From a virus: a DNA stretch of 64,000 bases. The position numbers and the translations under genes were made by a program. The DNA is taken from positions 1 through 64,000 of the IMG/VR virus record IMGVR_UViG_3300032163_000002, one strand, 5' to 3'. Positions 40,666-48,181 of the stretch are shown here, piece after piece. Under the pieces are notes generated by a model, which made no database searches, had not been told where the DNA came from, and saw only the letters and a list, made by a program, of their open reading frames with translations. Every line of letters starts with the position of its first letter. Position 1 is the first letter of the stretch.

Positions 40666-40995
40666 TTAAACCTGCTCGTCTTCAGGCTCCCCGGTCTCAA
40701 TCACCTTGATTTTCTTTTCGTCTCTCAGCAGCATCTCATATTGATGAATGGACTGCTGACATGACACGATTTTCCTGTGTGCCTGTTTTTTCACTCGCTC
40801 AATAGCTTCTGAAAGAGTGTGCCACCATTCAGCTTTCGGAATAAAAAGGCTTGTACCGAATGAACCTTCTTTCGAAAAATAAACTTCACCACGCTCCGTA
40901 TGCACGAAAGCACCACCTGAAACTTTCAGGATGCCTTTCGTCAGACCCCATTTCGTTATGTAAACTGGTTCTGTTGAGGGCTCTTCAGTTTGCAT
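40666..40995 (-). CDS. Hypothetical protein (109 aa)
   Basis: AAGGAGG precedes ATG 40995. YITKWGLTKGILKVSGGAFVHTERGEVYFSKEGSF, then HTLSEAIERVKKQAHRKI. Similar beta-then-helix proteins occur in phages. Unknown function. Confidence 0.65.
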   Translation of the reverse strand: MQTEEPSTEPVYITKWGLTKGILKVSGGAFVHTERGEVYFSKEGSFGTSLFIPKAEWWHTLSEAIERVKKQAHRKIVSCQQSIHQYEMLLRDEKKIKVIETGEPEDEQV

Positions 40996-41492
40996 CAGGA
41001 ACCTCCTTTTTGTTTTGGAGCATCCATCGGAAGAGCGACGAGAAGAATGACACCCTCGATATTTTCGAGATGTGCTCGCTTCCTCGTCGCCTTGAAATCC
41101 GGACCTGCATGGAAAGGAAGAAGCTCGATCTGCCAACCCGCCCACCCTGCCGGAATCGTCCAGTTACCGGGAAAAACAGACTCGAATGGAATCGAATTTT
41201 CGCTGATGATGCGACGGATCTTTTCCTCGTGCCGTTCATTCACGATCAAGTCGATGTCCTTCGCGTTCTTCTTACCTCGCGCGACGGAACCGACGACCAC
41301 GACGTAGGAGGCGATGGCTTCGAGGAAGGCACGGGCTCTAGGAGTGAAACGGCTATGCGAGCGCACCGTCTGCTGCATGCGCTCCCACGTTTCGAGATCA
41401 TGACCGTTCGTGCTCGGACAGGTCGCACGCTCTCGAAGCATGTTTTTCCATCCACGATGATCTGGAAAGGCGGCTCGAATCGTAATCGACAT
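40995..41492 (-). CDS. Nucleotidyltransferase-fold protein
   Basis: VVVVGSVARGKKNAKDIDLIV (residues about 67-87) is the GS-x-ARG...D-x-D core of Pol beta-type nucleotidyltransferases. IELLPFH follows and may supply the third carboxylate. The N-terminal part is helical. Promoter P7 puts its predicted transcription start at or next to the ATG, suggesting a leaderless message. Substrate unknown. Confidence 0.7.
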   Translation of the reverse strand: MSITIRAAFPDHRGWKNMLRERATCPSTNGHDLETWERMQQTVRSHSRFTPRARAFLEAIASYVVVVGSVARGKKNAKDIDLIVNERHEEKIRRIISENSIPFESVFPGNWTIPAGWAGWQIELLPFHAGPDFKATRKRAHLENIEGVILLVALPMDAPKQKGGS

Positions 41493-41498
41493 ACAGGT

Positions 41499-41527
41499 AG
41501 GATAGGTTACTTATTACAGAAAGTCAA
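41499..41527 (-). promoter_or_regulatory. Class A promoter P7 (leaderless)
   Basis: TTGACT (41522-41527), 17-bp spacer with GTAATAAGTAACC, TATCCT (41499-41504). Only six bases separate the -10 from the ATG. The upstream stop is inside the -35. Confidence 0.8.
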
Positions 41528-41922
41528 GCCCATTCTTTCAGTATTGCCTGCGCAGCAGCAACAGCGGACAGCTTCGGGGCGAGTTCTTGCGTGGCTGTTT
41601 CTAACGCCCTTCGCAGGGCTGCCTTCGGAGTCTTTCCATCTTCAACCCACCATTGACCGATATAAACAGTATAGGAATTACGACGTACGGAAATCTTCAA
41701 CCCACGACAACGAACCTCGTAATGCCAGCCAAGATCTTCCCATACACGAGGTTTCCACCCTGCTCCAAGTTTCGTCGATAACGAAACCGTTAAGAAGTTG
41801 ACGAGGCTCTGCGCGGCTTCCTTCGTTGCCTGATAATCTTTCCACAAGCACCCATAACCACACGCAGACGAACAGTAAATGTCACCTTTACGATGAGGGG
41901 TCCAGCTTAACCGCTTCTTCAT
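41524..41922 (-). CDS. Hypothetical protein (132 aa)
   Basis: YCSSACGYGCLWKDYQATKEAAQSLV, then WEDLGWHYEVRCRGLKISVRRNSYTVYIGQW and a C-terminal helix. No family identified. A small RNA gene lies just upstream. Confidence 0.65.
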   Translation of the reverse strand: MKKRLSWTPHRKGDIYCSSACGYGCLWKDYQATKEAAQSLVNFLTVSLSTKLGAGWKPRVWEDLGWHYEVRCRGLKISVRRNSYTVYIGQWWVEDGKTPKAALRRALETATQELAPKLSAVAAAQAILKEWA

Positions 41923-41943
41923 TGACTTTCACTTCTTCACGTT

Positions 41944-42079
41944 AAAAAAAGACTCACGCGACCGGTCCTGCCCCGGCTTCAGTGTGCAGCGAGGTTAGAT
42001 TTATGACCACCGGGACTGCGCACGCTCCCTCTGGTCTCATACTCGGCGCGTCATCTGGCCGTGCTGCGCGTGAGTCCAT
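41944..42079 (-). ncRNA. Putative phage small RNA
   Basis: A class B promoter (P8) is predicted to start transcription near 42079. The transcript's 5' end contains GACTCACGCG (42067-42076), complementary to CGCGTGAGTC (41951-41960), which is followed by TTTTTTT (41944-41950). The closed 10-bp stem plus T run makes a terminated RNA of about 130 nt. The interior is GC-rich with several possible hairpins and no credible reading frame. It is not tRNA-like in length. Confidence 0.65.
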
Positions 42080-42085
42080 ACGGGT

Positions 42086-42114
42086 AACTTACACCCGTAA
42101 GATCGAAAAGTCAA
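42086..42114 (-). promoter_or_regulatory. Class B promoter P8 (small RNA)
   Basis: TTGACT (42109-42114), 17-bp spacer, TAAGTT (42086-42091). The palindrome CTTAC-GGGT-GTAAG overlaps the -10. Confidence 0.82.
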
Positions 42115-42123
42115 GCCCCTCAC

Positions 42124-42166
42124 AAAAAAATTTCCCGGCAGACCGGAAATCGTTGAGCCTGCCGGG
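42124..42166 (-). terminator. Strong terminator
   Basis: CCCGGCAG pairs with CTGCCGGG across a long loop, followed by AAATTTTTTT on the minus strand. A second hairpin (GAACGTG with CACGTTC, 42173-42197) precedes it. It isolates P8 from upstream genes. Confidence 0.88.
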
Positions 42167-42207
42167 TAACGCGAACGTGTGCCTTTCGGCCACGTTCACA
42201 GATTTTC

Positions 42208-42303
42208 TTAAAGGAATGATATCAGGAAAAAAAGAAGGGCGATACAGAACCCGGCAGCAAAAATCAACGTAACCCGCATACCGGGCCGCTCGTACCATTC
42301 CAT
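42208..42303 (-). CDS. Small membrane peptide (31 aa)
   Basis: ATG 42303 has GGAG 8 nt upstream and overlaps the upstream stop. The product (MRVTLIFAAGFCIALLFFLISFL after a short head) is nearly all one membrane helix. Function unknown. Confidence 0.5.
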   Translation of the reverse strand: MEWYERPGMRVTLIFAAGFCIALLFFLISFL

Positions 42304-42767
42304 CAACGCGCTCCATGCATCGGAACACGCCCGCCTTTAGCGCCAAGGGATCTCCCGCAGACAGAGCAAAAACCGTGAGGATAAACGTAAGACCTGTCTA
42401 TTTCACCCTTCCATTCCTGCCCGGAACCGGAGCATTTTCCTTCAGGAACAGGCTTCTGTTCTTTCGGTCCCTTCTTGCAGCACGGATACGCCGTGATATC
42501 GCTCGGTGTCCATGAGCCTTCCTCGTGTCCACCGTCCACCAGATCCTTGATGACCCACCGCTTTGCCTCTTCAGCGGTCATCTCTCCCGGAAGCTCCGCG
42601 AGGTGATTCAGGGACTTCTCGGCTTTTTCCCGCGCGATATCCGAACACCCGGCAGCATGAATCGAAATCATGGTGTCATTACCATGCGTCATTCCACGGT
42701 AACAAGCCACGAGCTTGAAACGCTGGTCTTCCATCAGCCGGGGCAGAAGAATGGAACGAATTTTCAT
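42303..42767 (-). CDS. Zinc-binding protein with MK-type N-terminal tag
   Basis: The protein starts MKIRSILLPRLMED, the second version of the shared tag. Residues about 25-45 (TMISIHAAGCSDIAREKAEK) are like other phage proteins. The C-terminal half has CCKKG...KCSGSGQ...FCSVCGR, a zinc ribbon. Confidence 0.65.
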   Translation of the reverse strand: MKIRSILLPRLMEDQRFKLVACYRGMTHGNDTMISIHAAGCSDIAREKAEKSLNHLAELPGEMTAEEAKRWVIKDLVDGGHEEGSWTPSDITAYPCCKKGPKEQKPVPEGKCSGSGQEWKGEIDRSYVYPHGFCSVCGRSLGAKGGRVPMHGAR

Positions 42768-42768
42768 T

Positions 42769-43053
42769 TCAACCTATGATGCGAGATGAAACCAATAAGA
42801 GGAGCCATGCTACGCCAACCCCCCCGAAAGTAACCAGTGTATCTTCCCATGAATTCCCACGGACCTCATCAATCTCATATTTTGCGTCGTACCAGAATTC
42901 CTTTAGAAGTTCCAGTGCGATTGCAGCAAGCGTCACCCACAACAGCTTCAGCCCCATACCGTGAGTAAACAAAGCTGCGACGAGAATCACCGCAAGCCCG
43001 CTGAAGAAATGTGCAGACTGTGCAACCGTGTTAAAAGTTTTGTCGTCTATCAT
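42769..43053 (-). CDS. Two-helix membrane protein beside the protease
   Basis: ATG 43053 overlaps the protease stop. Helices: FFSGLAVILVAALFTHGM...LLWVTLAAIALELLKEFWYDA and TFGGVGVAWLLLLVSSRI. The size and topology would suit a holin. The adjacent papain-like enzyme is not a known lysin, so this stays tentative. Confidence 0.6.
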   Translation of the reverse strand: MIDDKTFNTVAQSAHFFSGLAVILVAALFTHGMGLKLLWVTLAAIALELLKEFWYDAKYEIDEVRGNSWEDTLVTFGGVGVAWLLLLVSSRIIG

Positions 43054-43829
43054 CGCGCGGTCCAATATTCATCTACGTACTGATTCGCATATGCATACGC
43101 TATTTTGAAAAAACCATTTAATCCCCAATCAGAGCCCCACGAGTTTTTCAGCCACAGCCAACCCCCACCTTTCCAATAACCGGGCTGAAATTTCGGTGTG
43201 TCAGTATACCCAACGAGAGTAACCGCGTGGCCTCCGAGCGACTCTGCTCCAAGAGGCGGAACAGAAACGATGCCTGTCTGCGCTGCCTGATCGGACTCCA
43301 TTTGATCGAAGACTTGCATTCCAATTACTACAGGATATCCTTGCGCCAAACATGCCTTGGCCGCGTTCAGACTCACGACACTCATGTATTTCGAAATCTT
43401 GAAATCAACCGCTTCTGTTACGGCAACCGGAGACGGCGGATTTTCAAAAGTGGAGATATCGTAAGGATCAAGGTCTTCTCGACAAACCCCGAGATGAAGC
43501 ATGCAATCCAACCCGTCCTTCAAACAAGCCCCGGAATCCTCCTTGATGGTGCCTTCTACCGAGCGCTCTTCGTAGTAAAGGAACAACCGAGAAAGGCGCG
43601 TTAGAGGCTTCCCTGCCTTCAGGAGCAAGAATTCACGAAGCCCGGATGCCAGCGCGTTAGCTGTGCAACTTCCTAAGTCTAGCTGGTCTACAACCGGCGA
43701 GCATTGCGCCCGCAGATCCACGGACGATGGAAGGGTATTCTTCTCGCTTGTGTAACGCTTCTCCGTAAACAAAAAATGCCTCGGGTCCGGAGGCGATTTG
43801 ACACAGTTGAAGATATGCTTGATAGACAC
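43050..43829 (-). CDS. Papain-like (C1A) cysteine protease
   Basis: Q49 and C55 (PVVDQLDLGSCTANAL), H201 (GGHAVTLVGY) and N229 (LKNSWGSDWGLNGFF) give the complete Gln-Cys-His-Asn set of C1A peptidases. There is no long propeptide or signal peptide, so it would act in the cytoplasm or be packaged. GTG start with AGGAG. Phage C1A peptidases are uncommon; target proteins are unknown. Confidence 0.88.
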   Translation of the reverse strand: MSIKHIFNCVKSPPDPRHFLFTEKRYTSEKNTLPSSVDLRAQCSPVVDQLDLGSCTANALASGLREFLLLKAGKPLTRLSRLFLYYEERSVEGTIKEDSGACLKDGLDCMLHLGVCREDLDPYDISTFENPPSPVAVTEAVDFKISKYMSVVSLNAAKACLAQGYPVVIGMQVFDQMESDQAAQTGIVSVPPLGAESLGGHAVTLVGYTDTPKFQPGYWKGGGWLWLKNSWGSDWGLNGFFKIAYAYANQYVDEYWTAR

Positions 43830-43832
43830 TTT

Positions 43833-44087
43833 CTACTCCTCTTTTGCAAGATGAACTAACATCTCTTCAAACGCTGGAGCAAGCTCCGGAAAATGTTCCC
43901 GAATCGTCGGAAAACGAAAAGATATACCCTCATAAGGCCCGCCATGCCCGCCCACAGGATTTTTTGAAGCCAGCCATGCAGCCTTCTTTTTCGTAATCCC
44001 ATCTTCCTCGTCTTCAGGCGGGATGATGACAGGTGGATTATCTGTCACCTGAATCAGCGCCTCGGGGAGTCGAGAGCGAACTTTCAT
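43833..44087 (-). CDS. Unknown protein with MKVRSxL tag
   Basis: Begins MKVRSRLPEALIQVTD. The rest contains KKKAAWLASKNPVGGHGGPYEGISFRFPTIREHFPELAPAFEEMLVHL. Small, function unknown. Confidence 0.6.
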   Translation of the reverse strand: MKVRSRLPEALIQVTDNPPVIIPPEDEEDGITKKKAAWLASKNPVGGHGGPYEGISFRFPTIREHFPELAPAFEEMLVHLAKEE

Positions 44088-44425
44088 ATCTTTTTCGACT
44101 TTTTACGGTAACTTCTTTTTTTCATAACCTTTTCGTTTGGCAATGAAGAAAAAGTAGGCTTCTTCCATTTCAAATCAGGAATACGCCCAATTTGTCTTAT
44201 GAAATCAAGCTCATCGCCTTTGTCTGTAGGCTGCTCAACAAGTAAGGGCTCAGAAACTGAGGGCTTCGGGGGGCTTTCTAATTTTTTTGGAAGCGATACA
44301 ACTGATGAATTGACATAGGATTCTTCACGCACAGATTGTTCTACCCCAAGATCCTCACGCCGTACAAACCACAAAATACCCCCTACAACGGCAGCAAGTA
44401 CAAATAGAACAATTACAACTATCAT
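44084..44425 (-). CDS. Single-pass membrane protein (113 aa)
   Basis: N-terminal helix IVVIVLFVLAAVVGGILWFV, then a polar region rich in Pro and Lys with a very basic end (KKRSYRKKSKKI). No family. Confidence 0.6.
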   Translation of the reverse strand: MIVVIVLFVLAAVVGGILWFVRREDLGVEQSVREESYVNSSVVSLPKKLESPPKPSVSEPLLVEQPTDKGDELDFIRQIGRIPDLKWKKPTFSSLPNEKVMKKRSYRKKSKKI

Positions 44426-44440
44426 AATAATTATCTTGTC

Positions 44441-44623
44441 CTATTTCTTGAAGCGCTTCTCGTATTCTACACGGGCCTGCTTCTCCGCTAAACTTACGTA
44501 AACCGGTGCGGGTTCAAGCACCGGAAGTTTAGAAACCAGCAGAGGCTCGCTCACAGGTTCAGGAACTGGAGTAACTGGAACTTCATGCTCCGGAGCTTTA
44601 CTAGGATCATGGAAAATAGGCAT
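44441..44623 (-). CDS. Small Pro-rich protein (60 aa)
   Basis: AAAGGAG precedes ATG 44623. The sequence PVTPVPEPVSEPLLVSKLPVLEPAPVYV, with a charged helical end, shares SEPLLV with the neighbour at 44084. Function unknown. Confidence 0.5.
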   Translation of the reverse strand: MPIFHDPSKAPEHEVPVTPVPEPVSEPLLVSKLPVLEPAPVYVSLAEKQARVEYEKRFKK

Positions 44624-44634
44624 TGTTTTCTCCT

Positions 44635-44826
44635 TTAGTCTTTCGGGTATTGACAAGTCATATGCCCTTTAATTTCACCGCGCTCCCCACAATCGGGGCA
44701 ACGAAACCTTTCATCATCCTCACCAGAAATTTCATCACCAGTTGTGATTTCAGGAGTCTCATCTTCCGCCGGATTTATCAACCCCGGACGAATGAGAGTT
44801 TCAGCCAGTTTACTTGTAATTTTCAC
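44635..44826 (-). CDS. Zinc-ribbon protein with MK-type tag
   Basis: GTG 44826 gives MKITSKLAETLIRPG, matching the tag. An acidic linker and FRCPDCGERGEIKGHMTC follow, a small ribbon. GAGGTGG lies upstream of the start. Confidence 0.6.
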   Translation of the reverse strand: MKITSKLAETLIRPGLINPAEDETPEITTGDEISGEDDERFRCPDCGERGEIKGHMTCQYPKD

Positions 44827-44876
44827 GGCTTCCACCTCATTTTTACTTTGCGAACCGCAAAGTTATTAGCGCCACA

Positions 44877-45101
44877 TCAACGGCCTTTCGATTCTCCCAC
44901 ATCATAGCGCTCATCAGACGTACTCATACGAGGCTCAGCCTGCTTCTGGTGCCCACAGGGACAACCTTCGAGCTGACAACCCTCGGAAGTGTGGATATTC
45001 AACGGATGTCCACAAGAACGACAACGCCCCGGTTCAAGCGACATTGAATAATCCGTCGGACTTTCGATAAGTTTTTCAGCTAATTCACTCTTGACTTTCA
45101 T
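44877..45101 (-). CDS. Zinc-finger protein with MK-type tag
   Basis: MKVKSELAEKLIESP at the N-terminus is the clearest MK-type tag. CRSCGHPLNIHTSEGCQLEGCPCGH, a Cys-rich small fold, follows. Confidence 0.65.
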   Translation of the reverse strand: MKVKSELAEKLIESPTDYSMSLEPGRCRSCGHPLNIHTSEGCQLEGCPCGHQKQAEPRMSTSDERYDVGESKGR

Positions 45102-45319
45102 TATAACCCCCTTGCGCGTAACGCAAAATTTGCTCGTTGAGCGATCTTTCCGCCTTTTTCAGCCGCCGCTCGCAAAGCCGATGTTGAAATAGGTTCATCT
45201 TCAGGAATTCCTAAATCACGATGGAGCTGACCCTTTTTCAACTCTGGAGAGATTTTAGACATCCATTTCGGATCATCAACCTCTAATATTCGACGTAAGA
45301 ACTGAGTAGTAACTTTCAC
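45101..45319 (-). CDS. Conserved small phage protein with MK-type tag
   Basis: MKVTTQFLRRILEVDD precedes MSKISPELKKGQLHRDLGIPEDEPISTSALRAAAEKGGKIAQRANFALRARGL, a family I recognise from other phages without the tag. The tag therefore looks like an added N-terminal module. Confidence 0.7.
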   Translation of the reverse strand: MKVTTQFLRRILEVDDPKWMSKISPELKKGQLHRDLGIPEDEPISTSALRAAAEKGGKIAQRANFALRARGL

Positions 45320-45320
45320 C

Positions 45321-45935
45321 TTACGCCCTCCGTTCTAAACGATAGTCTGGAATTCGCACTCGTTTAGTAAGATGTAAATGTGCTTCCGCATGATGTGTAG
45401 GGCAAAGAATACAGAGATTTTCAGGAGTATTGTGATCTCGAACCCTGTCACAATGATGTACGACAAGAATCTCCGGATACATATCATATCCGCAGACTTC
45501 ACATTTATTCCCACGTTCTTTTCGAATCACCTTTCGTAGCGTACACCATTCACCTTCTCCACGAAGAGCCCGTTTAGTCTCAAATGCCCGGCGACAAAAC
45601 ATAGAGCAAAAACGTCCACGTTGACCCCCAACATGACGTGAGATAGCTAGTACAAACGAGCGCGCGCAATATTCACAGACAAGCGTAGCTGTTTTCTGCA
45701 CAGTACAAAATTTGCCACGACAGCTTCGTGAGCAGAACATTTGAGTTTTACGGTGAGAAGACTTCGATACAAAGGGAATCTTACACCGCGCACAAATATT
45801 TACTATATCCGGCTTTTTTGAAGAAACACGAAAAGAGCTTCCTTTACGAAAATGATGCCCATGAACAAACTGCGAGCCTTTACCGCTTGGCATTTTTCCA
45901 CAACCACAACGGCAAAGGCTACTCATGATTTTCAC
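45321..45935 (-). CDS. HNH endonuclease with multiple zinc fingers
   Basis: The N-terminus (LCRCGCGKMPSG...HGHH, ICARCKIPF...FCSRSCRG, CEYCARSF...FCSMFCRR) has several Cys-pair fingers. CEVCGYDMYPEILVVHHCDRVRDHNTPENLCILCPTHHAEAH is the nuclease. GTG 45935 is used, with AGAGG upstream; an ATG at 45926 is also possible. An ACTATCT box precedes it. Confidence 0.88.
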   Translation of the reverse strand: MKIMSSLCRCGCGKMPSGKGSQFVHGHHFRKGSSFRVSSKKPDIVNICARCKIPFVSKSSHRKTQMFCSRSCRGKFCTVQKTATLVCEYCARSFVLAISRHVGGQRGRFCSMFCRRAFETKRALRGEGEWCTLRKVIRKERGNKCEVCGYDMYPEILVVHHCDRVRDHNTPENLCILCPTHHAEAHLHLTKRVRIPDYRLERRA

Positions 45936-45940
45936 GACAC

Positions 45941-46153
45941 CTACCTCTCAAAGAGATAGTCTCTCTGAGCTTTATGCATGAGCGCTCGCGTTTTTTCCTC
46001 AACTAATTCCATTTCGTAAATTGCCCGCCCGAATTCACCGAGCGGAGCTTTGAGAAGTGGTGATTTTATGGGCTGTGGTTGAGAAGGAAAAGTCACTTGT
46101 CCAGCGAGAAAATGCTCAACTATTTTCCGCACACGTCTCGTGTCGGTTCGCAA
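45941..46153 (-). CDS. Small protein with IVEHFL tag (TTG start)
   Basis: TTG 46153 follows AGGAGG by 7 nt. RRVRKIVEHFLAGQV at the N-terminus is a tag variant. The rest (EFGRAIYEMELVEEKTRALMHKAQRDYLFER) is helical. Confidence 0.6.
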   Translation of the reverse strand: MRTDTRRVRKIVEHFLAGQVTFPSQPQPIKSPLLKAPLGEFGRAIYEMELVEEKTRALMHKAQRDYLFER

Positions 46154-46178
46154 AACTCATCCTCCTGAAAGATAGTAG

Positions 46179-46454
46179 CTAAGAACGACAGGGGCAGAGT
46201 GAGCAGCCGCCTCCCAACAAATGATCTTCGAGAAGGTGCGGACAGCTTACACAGCGAAGCTCATCGTCAGGACTTACCAAAATAACAGCAGACTCCTTCG
46301 TTCGCGGTGGTTGTCGGTGTACCCTGCCGTGTTTTCTCGCGTGTTGTTCATCATAAGTAGCCGTAATTGGCGGGGCCTTGCCGAAAATTCTTTCCTGATA
46401 TTCACTTCCGTTACGGGCAAAAGCATGGGCGATTTTATTCTCATGCAACAGCAC
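46179..46454 (-). CDS. Small zinc-binding protein (91 aa)
   Basis: GTG 46454. IAHAFARNGSEYQERIFGK, then a basic middle and LRCVSCPHLLEDHLLGGGCSLCPC. Similar Cys-His ends occur in other proteins of this region. Confidence 0.6.
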   Translation of the reverse strand: MLLHENKIAHAFARNGSEYQERIFGKAPPITATYDEQHARKHGRVHRQPPRTKESAVILVSPDDELRCVSCPHLLEDHLLGGGCSLCPCRS

Positions 46455-46752
46455 GGTGCCTCTTTAATTCCGTCACATGGACGATTTCTTTAACACGCGC
46501 TTTCTGCTGATTTCGAAGAATACGCACACAGACGAGATTCTGGTCAATAGGAAAAGAAACCGCAGCAAAGAACTCAAAACATTCCGGAATGACCATAAAC
46601 CGAGATTTCCAGTCAGCTCCATAGACTTCATCGAGAGAACCTTCTACAATTACTGTTGGCTCCGCGACACCATATTTCTTCAAGAAATAAGCCCGGCGTG
46701 TCTTCTCACCACGAAGAACACAAATCTGCCCCGGCTTAAATCGAATAGTCAT
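46441..46752 (-). CDS. Hypothetical protein (103 aa)
   Basis: ATG 46752. Beta-rich (IRFKPGQICVLRGEKTRRAYFLKKYG...RILRNQQKARVKEIVHV). Overlaps its neighbours. No family. Confidence 0.55.
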   Translation of the reverse strand: MTIRFKPGQICVLRGEKTRRAYFLKKYGVAEPTVIVEGSLDEVYGADWKSRFMVIPECFEFFAAVSFPIDQNLVCVRILRNQQKARVKEIVHVTELKRHRAVA

Positions 46753-47059
46753 CAACACTTTCCACTGGAAGCGCTACCTCAATCGCCTGAGCCATAGGAC
46801 GTATTCCGATGTCGTGTAATCTCATCCACGAAATAGTTCCGCATGAAGGGCATGTCTTTCGTCCGGGCACCAAAGCAAAGACGTGATCTTCTGCGCACAA
46901 ACCAGCTTCCTTCAAGTCGATAGTAATAGAAGCTGCAATGATTTCGTCTTTAGTTGGTGAACTCACGAGCTTCAATTTCGCGTGCATCAATCCGATTTCT
47001 TTTTCTCGAACCTTAAAATCATAAGCGGCTACAAAAGCAGGCCGAGTAACGCTACTCAT
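46736..47059 (-). CDS. Zinc-pair protein (107 aa)
   Basis: An N-terminal domain (KEIGLMHAKLKLVSSPTKDEIIAASITIDLKEAG) and a CPSCGTISWMRLHD motif near the end. Function unknown. Confidence 0.55.
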   Translation of the reverse strand: MSSVTRPAFVAAYDFKVREKEIGLMHAKLKLVSSPTKDEIIAASITIDLKEAGLCAEDHVFALVPGRKTCPSCGTISWMRLHDIGIRPMAQAIEVALPVESVDDYSI

Positions 47060-47529
47060 TTTGCCACATACTCTTTATGTAATTCAAGCGTATCCAAATA
47101 GTCCAAATAGATATTATCCGGCCACGTTCGACGAAGCGTATCAATGACAGTGAGAAAAAGCAAATCCTTGAGCTTCTCCCGATCTGAAAGTTCCTCGTAA
47201 GGACACATATTTGGATGTGTTTTATTTGCTAGGTCTTTGATGAATCCGTAAGCCCACCCCTGTGCAGTCTTAAACTTCATCCACTCCTCGTGCATTTCTC
47301 TCGGAGAAGCATCAGGGTGCCTCAACGCATAGCGTATTCCAGAACGAACGCTGTCTCGCATTTTTTCTTCCGTCAAATCCCACACAGCAAGTGAATCGTC
47401 GCCATGTCCTTTATTGTATGTACGAATAACCTCGTGGCATAACCGTGCAGCAGCTTCAATAAATCGACTATTAGTAGCTTCATTATCAGGTGATTTGTCA
47501 TAATCATCAGACACTCGCATCGGTGACAT
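47056..47529 (-). CDS. RyR-domain protein
   Basis: FIEAAARLCHEVIRTYNKGHGDDSLAVWD, then ASPREMHEEWMKFKTAQGWAYGFIKDLANKTHPNMCPYEELSDREKLKDLLFLTVI match the RyR domain (CHEV-x-R-x-Y...H-x-x-W-x-x-x-K...GW-x-YG...K-x-HP-x-x-PY-x-EL). Phage members of this family are known, but their role is not. Confidence 0.85.
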   Translation of the reverse strand: MSPMRVSDDYDKSPDNEATNSRFIEAAARLCHEVIRTYNKGHGDDSLAVWDLTEEKMRDSVRSGIRYALRHPDASPREMHEEWMKFKTAQGWAYGFIKDLANKTHPNMCPYEELSDREKLKDLLFLTVIDTLRRTWPDNIYLDYLDTLELHKEYVAK

Positions 47530-47532
47530 TGT

Positions 47533-47652
47533 CTACCTCCCGAAAGAAAAATTCAAAAAAGTTTTGTTTGGATCATCCACGATCCAGACTATAAGAATCC
47601 AAAATACGACAAGAGCAACCATGAAAATAAATGTATCCTTGAGACATTTCAT
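47533..47652 (-). CDS. Small membrane peptide (39 aa)
   Basis: ATG 47652 has AAGG upstream. IFMVALVVFWILIVWIV is a clear membrane helix, with a polar tail. The stop is next to the RyR gene start. Confidence 0.5.
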   Translation of the reverse strand: MKCLKDTFIFMVALVVFWILIVWIVDDPNKTFLNFSFGR

Positions 47653-47692
47653 ACCATTGCCTTCATACTAATCAGCAGAAGCAGGGTTGTTT

Positions 47693-47986
47693 TCATTTTT
47701 TTGTGGCAGAAATAGAACTATAAGGTCCAATGCCAAGTGCCGCTTCTGCCCGGTCTTTTATAGCCATAACACTACCTGAACGCTCCTTTACAAGAACCGT
47801 TTCTGTATGAATATAACGAAGCGCCTCTTCCAGTTCTTCCACTTTATTGCAAGCTTTTTTATGAAGACGAAACATCTTCATTCCAGCGGAACGCCGTGCT
47901 TTGAGATCCGATGAACAAACAAGATGATCCAAAATCTGCCCCAGCTCACCACCCGTATTTACTGTTGGCGCGTCTTTCCTACTCAT
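47693..47986 (-). CDS. Hypothetical helical protein (97 aa)
   Basis: LGQILDHLVCSSDLKARRSAG, then VEELEEALRYIHTETVLVKERSG. No recognised family. Confidence 0.6.
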   Translation of the reverse strand: MSRKDAPTVNTGGELGQILDHLVCSSDLKARRSAGMKMFRLHKKACNKVEELEEALRYIHTETVLVKERSGSVMAIKDRAEAALGIGPYSSISATKK

Positions 47987-48010
47987 ATTTTCCTTCCTAA
48001 TTTGAACCTC

Positions 48011-48181
48011 TTAAACCGCAATCCACACTGCAACGCTCGTCCAGTACGCCAACCGTGATCGTAAAATTGGTGCGCAAAAAGTCACGCGCCCGTGCTCAAC
48101 GACAAACCCCGCACAGAGATAACGTGTTGTGACACGGTAAAGACCGTCTTTTTTCATTACTCCGATCACTTGACGCTCCAT
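48011..48181 (-). CDS. Conserved small phage protein (56 aa)
   Basis: GGAGAGGA precedes ATG 48181. LYRVTTRYLCAGFVVEHGRVTFCAPILRSRLAYW is a very characteristic short phage family. Overlaps the next gene by 16 bases. Function unknown. Confidence 0.75.
   Translation of the reverse strand: MERQVIGVMKKDGLYRVTTRYLCAGFVVEHGRVTFCAPILRSRLAYWTSVAVWIAV

Noticed and set aside
40851-41801. Plus-strand open frame of 316 codons
   Set aside because: It crosses three minus-strand genes and two class A promoters, with no ribosome site.
42089-42346. Minus-strand 85-codon frame
   Set aside because: It covers a strong terminator and promoter P8, and no ribosome site precedes it; the 31-codon membrane gene in another frame is better supported.
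43050-43829. Papain-like protease as an endolysin
   Set aside because: C1A proteases cut proteins, and no cell-wall-binding or signal region is present, so lysin was not called.
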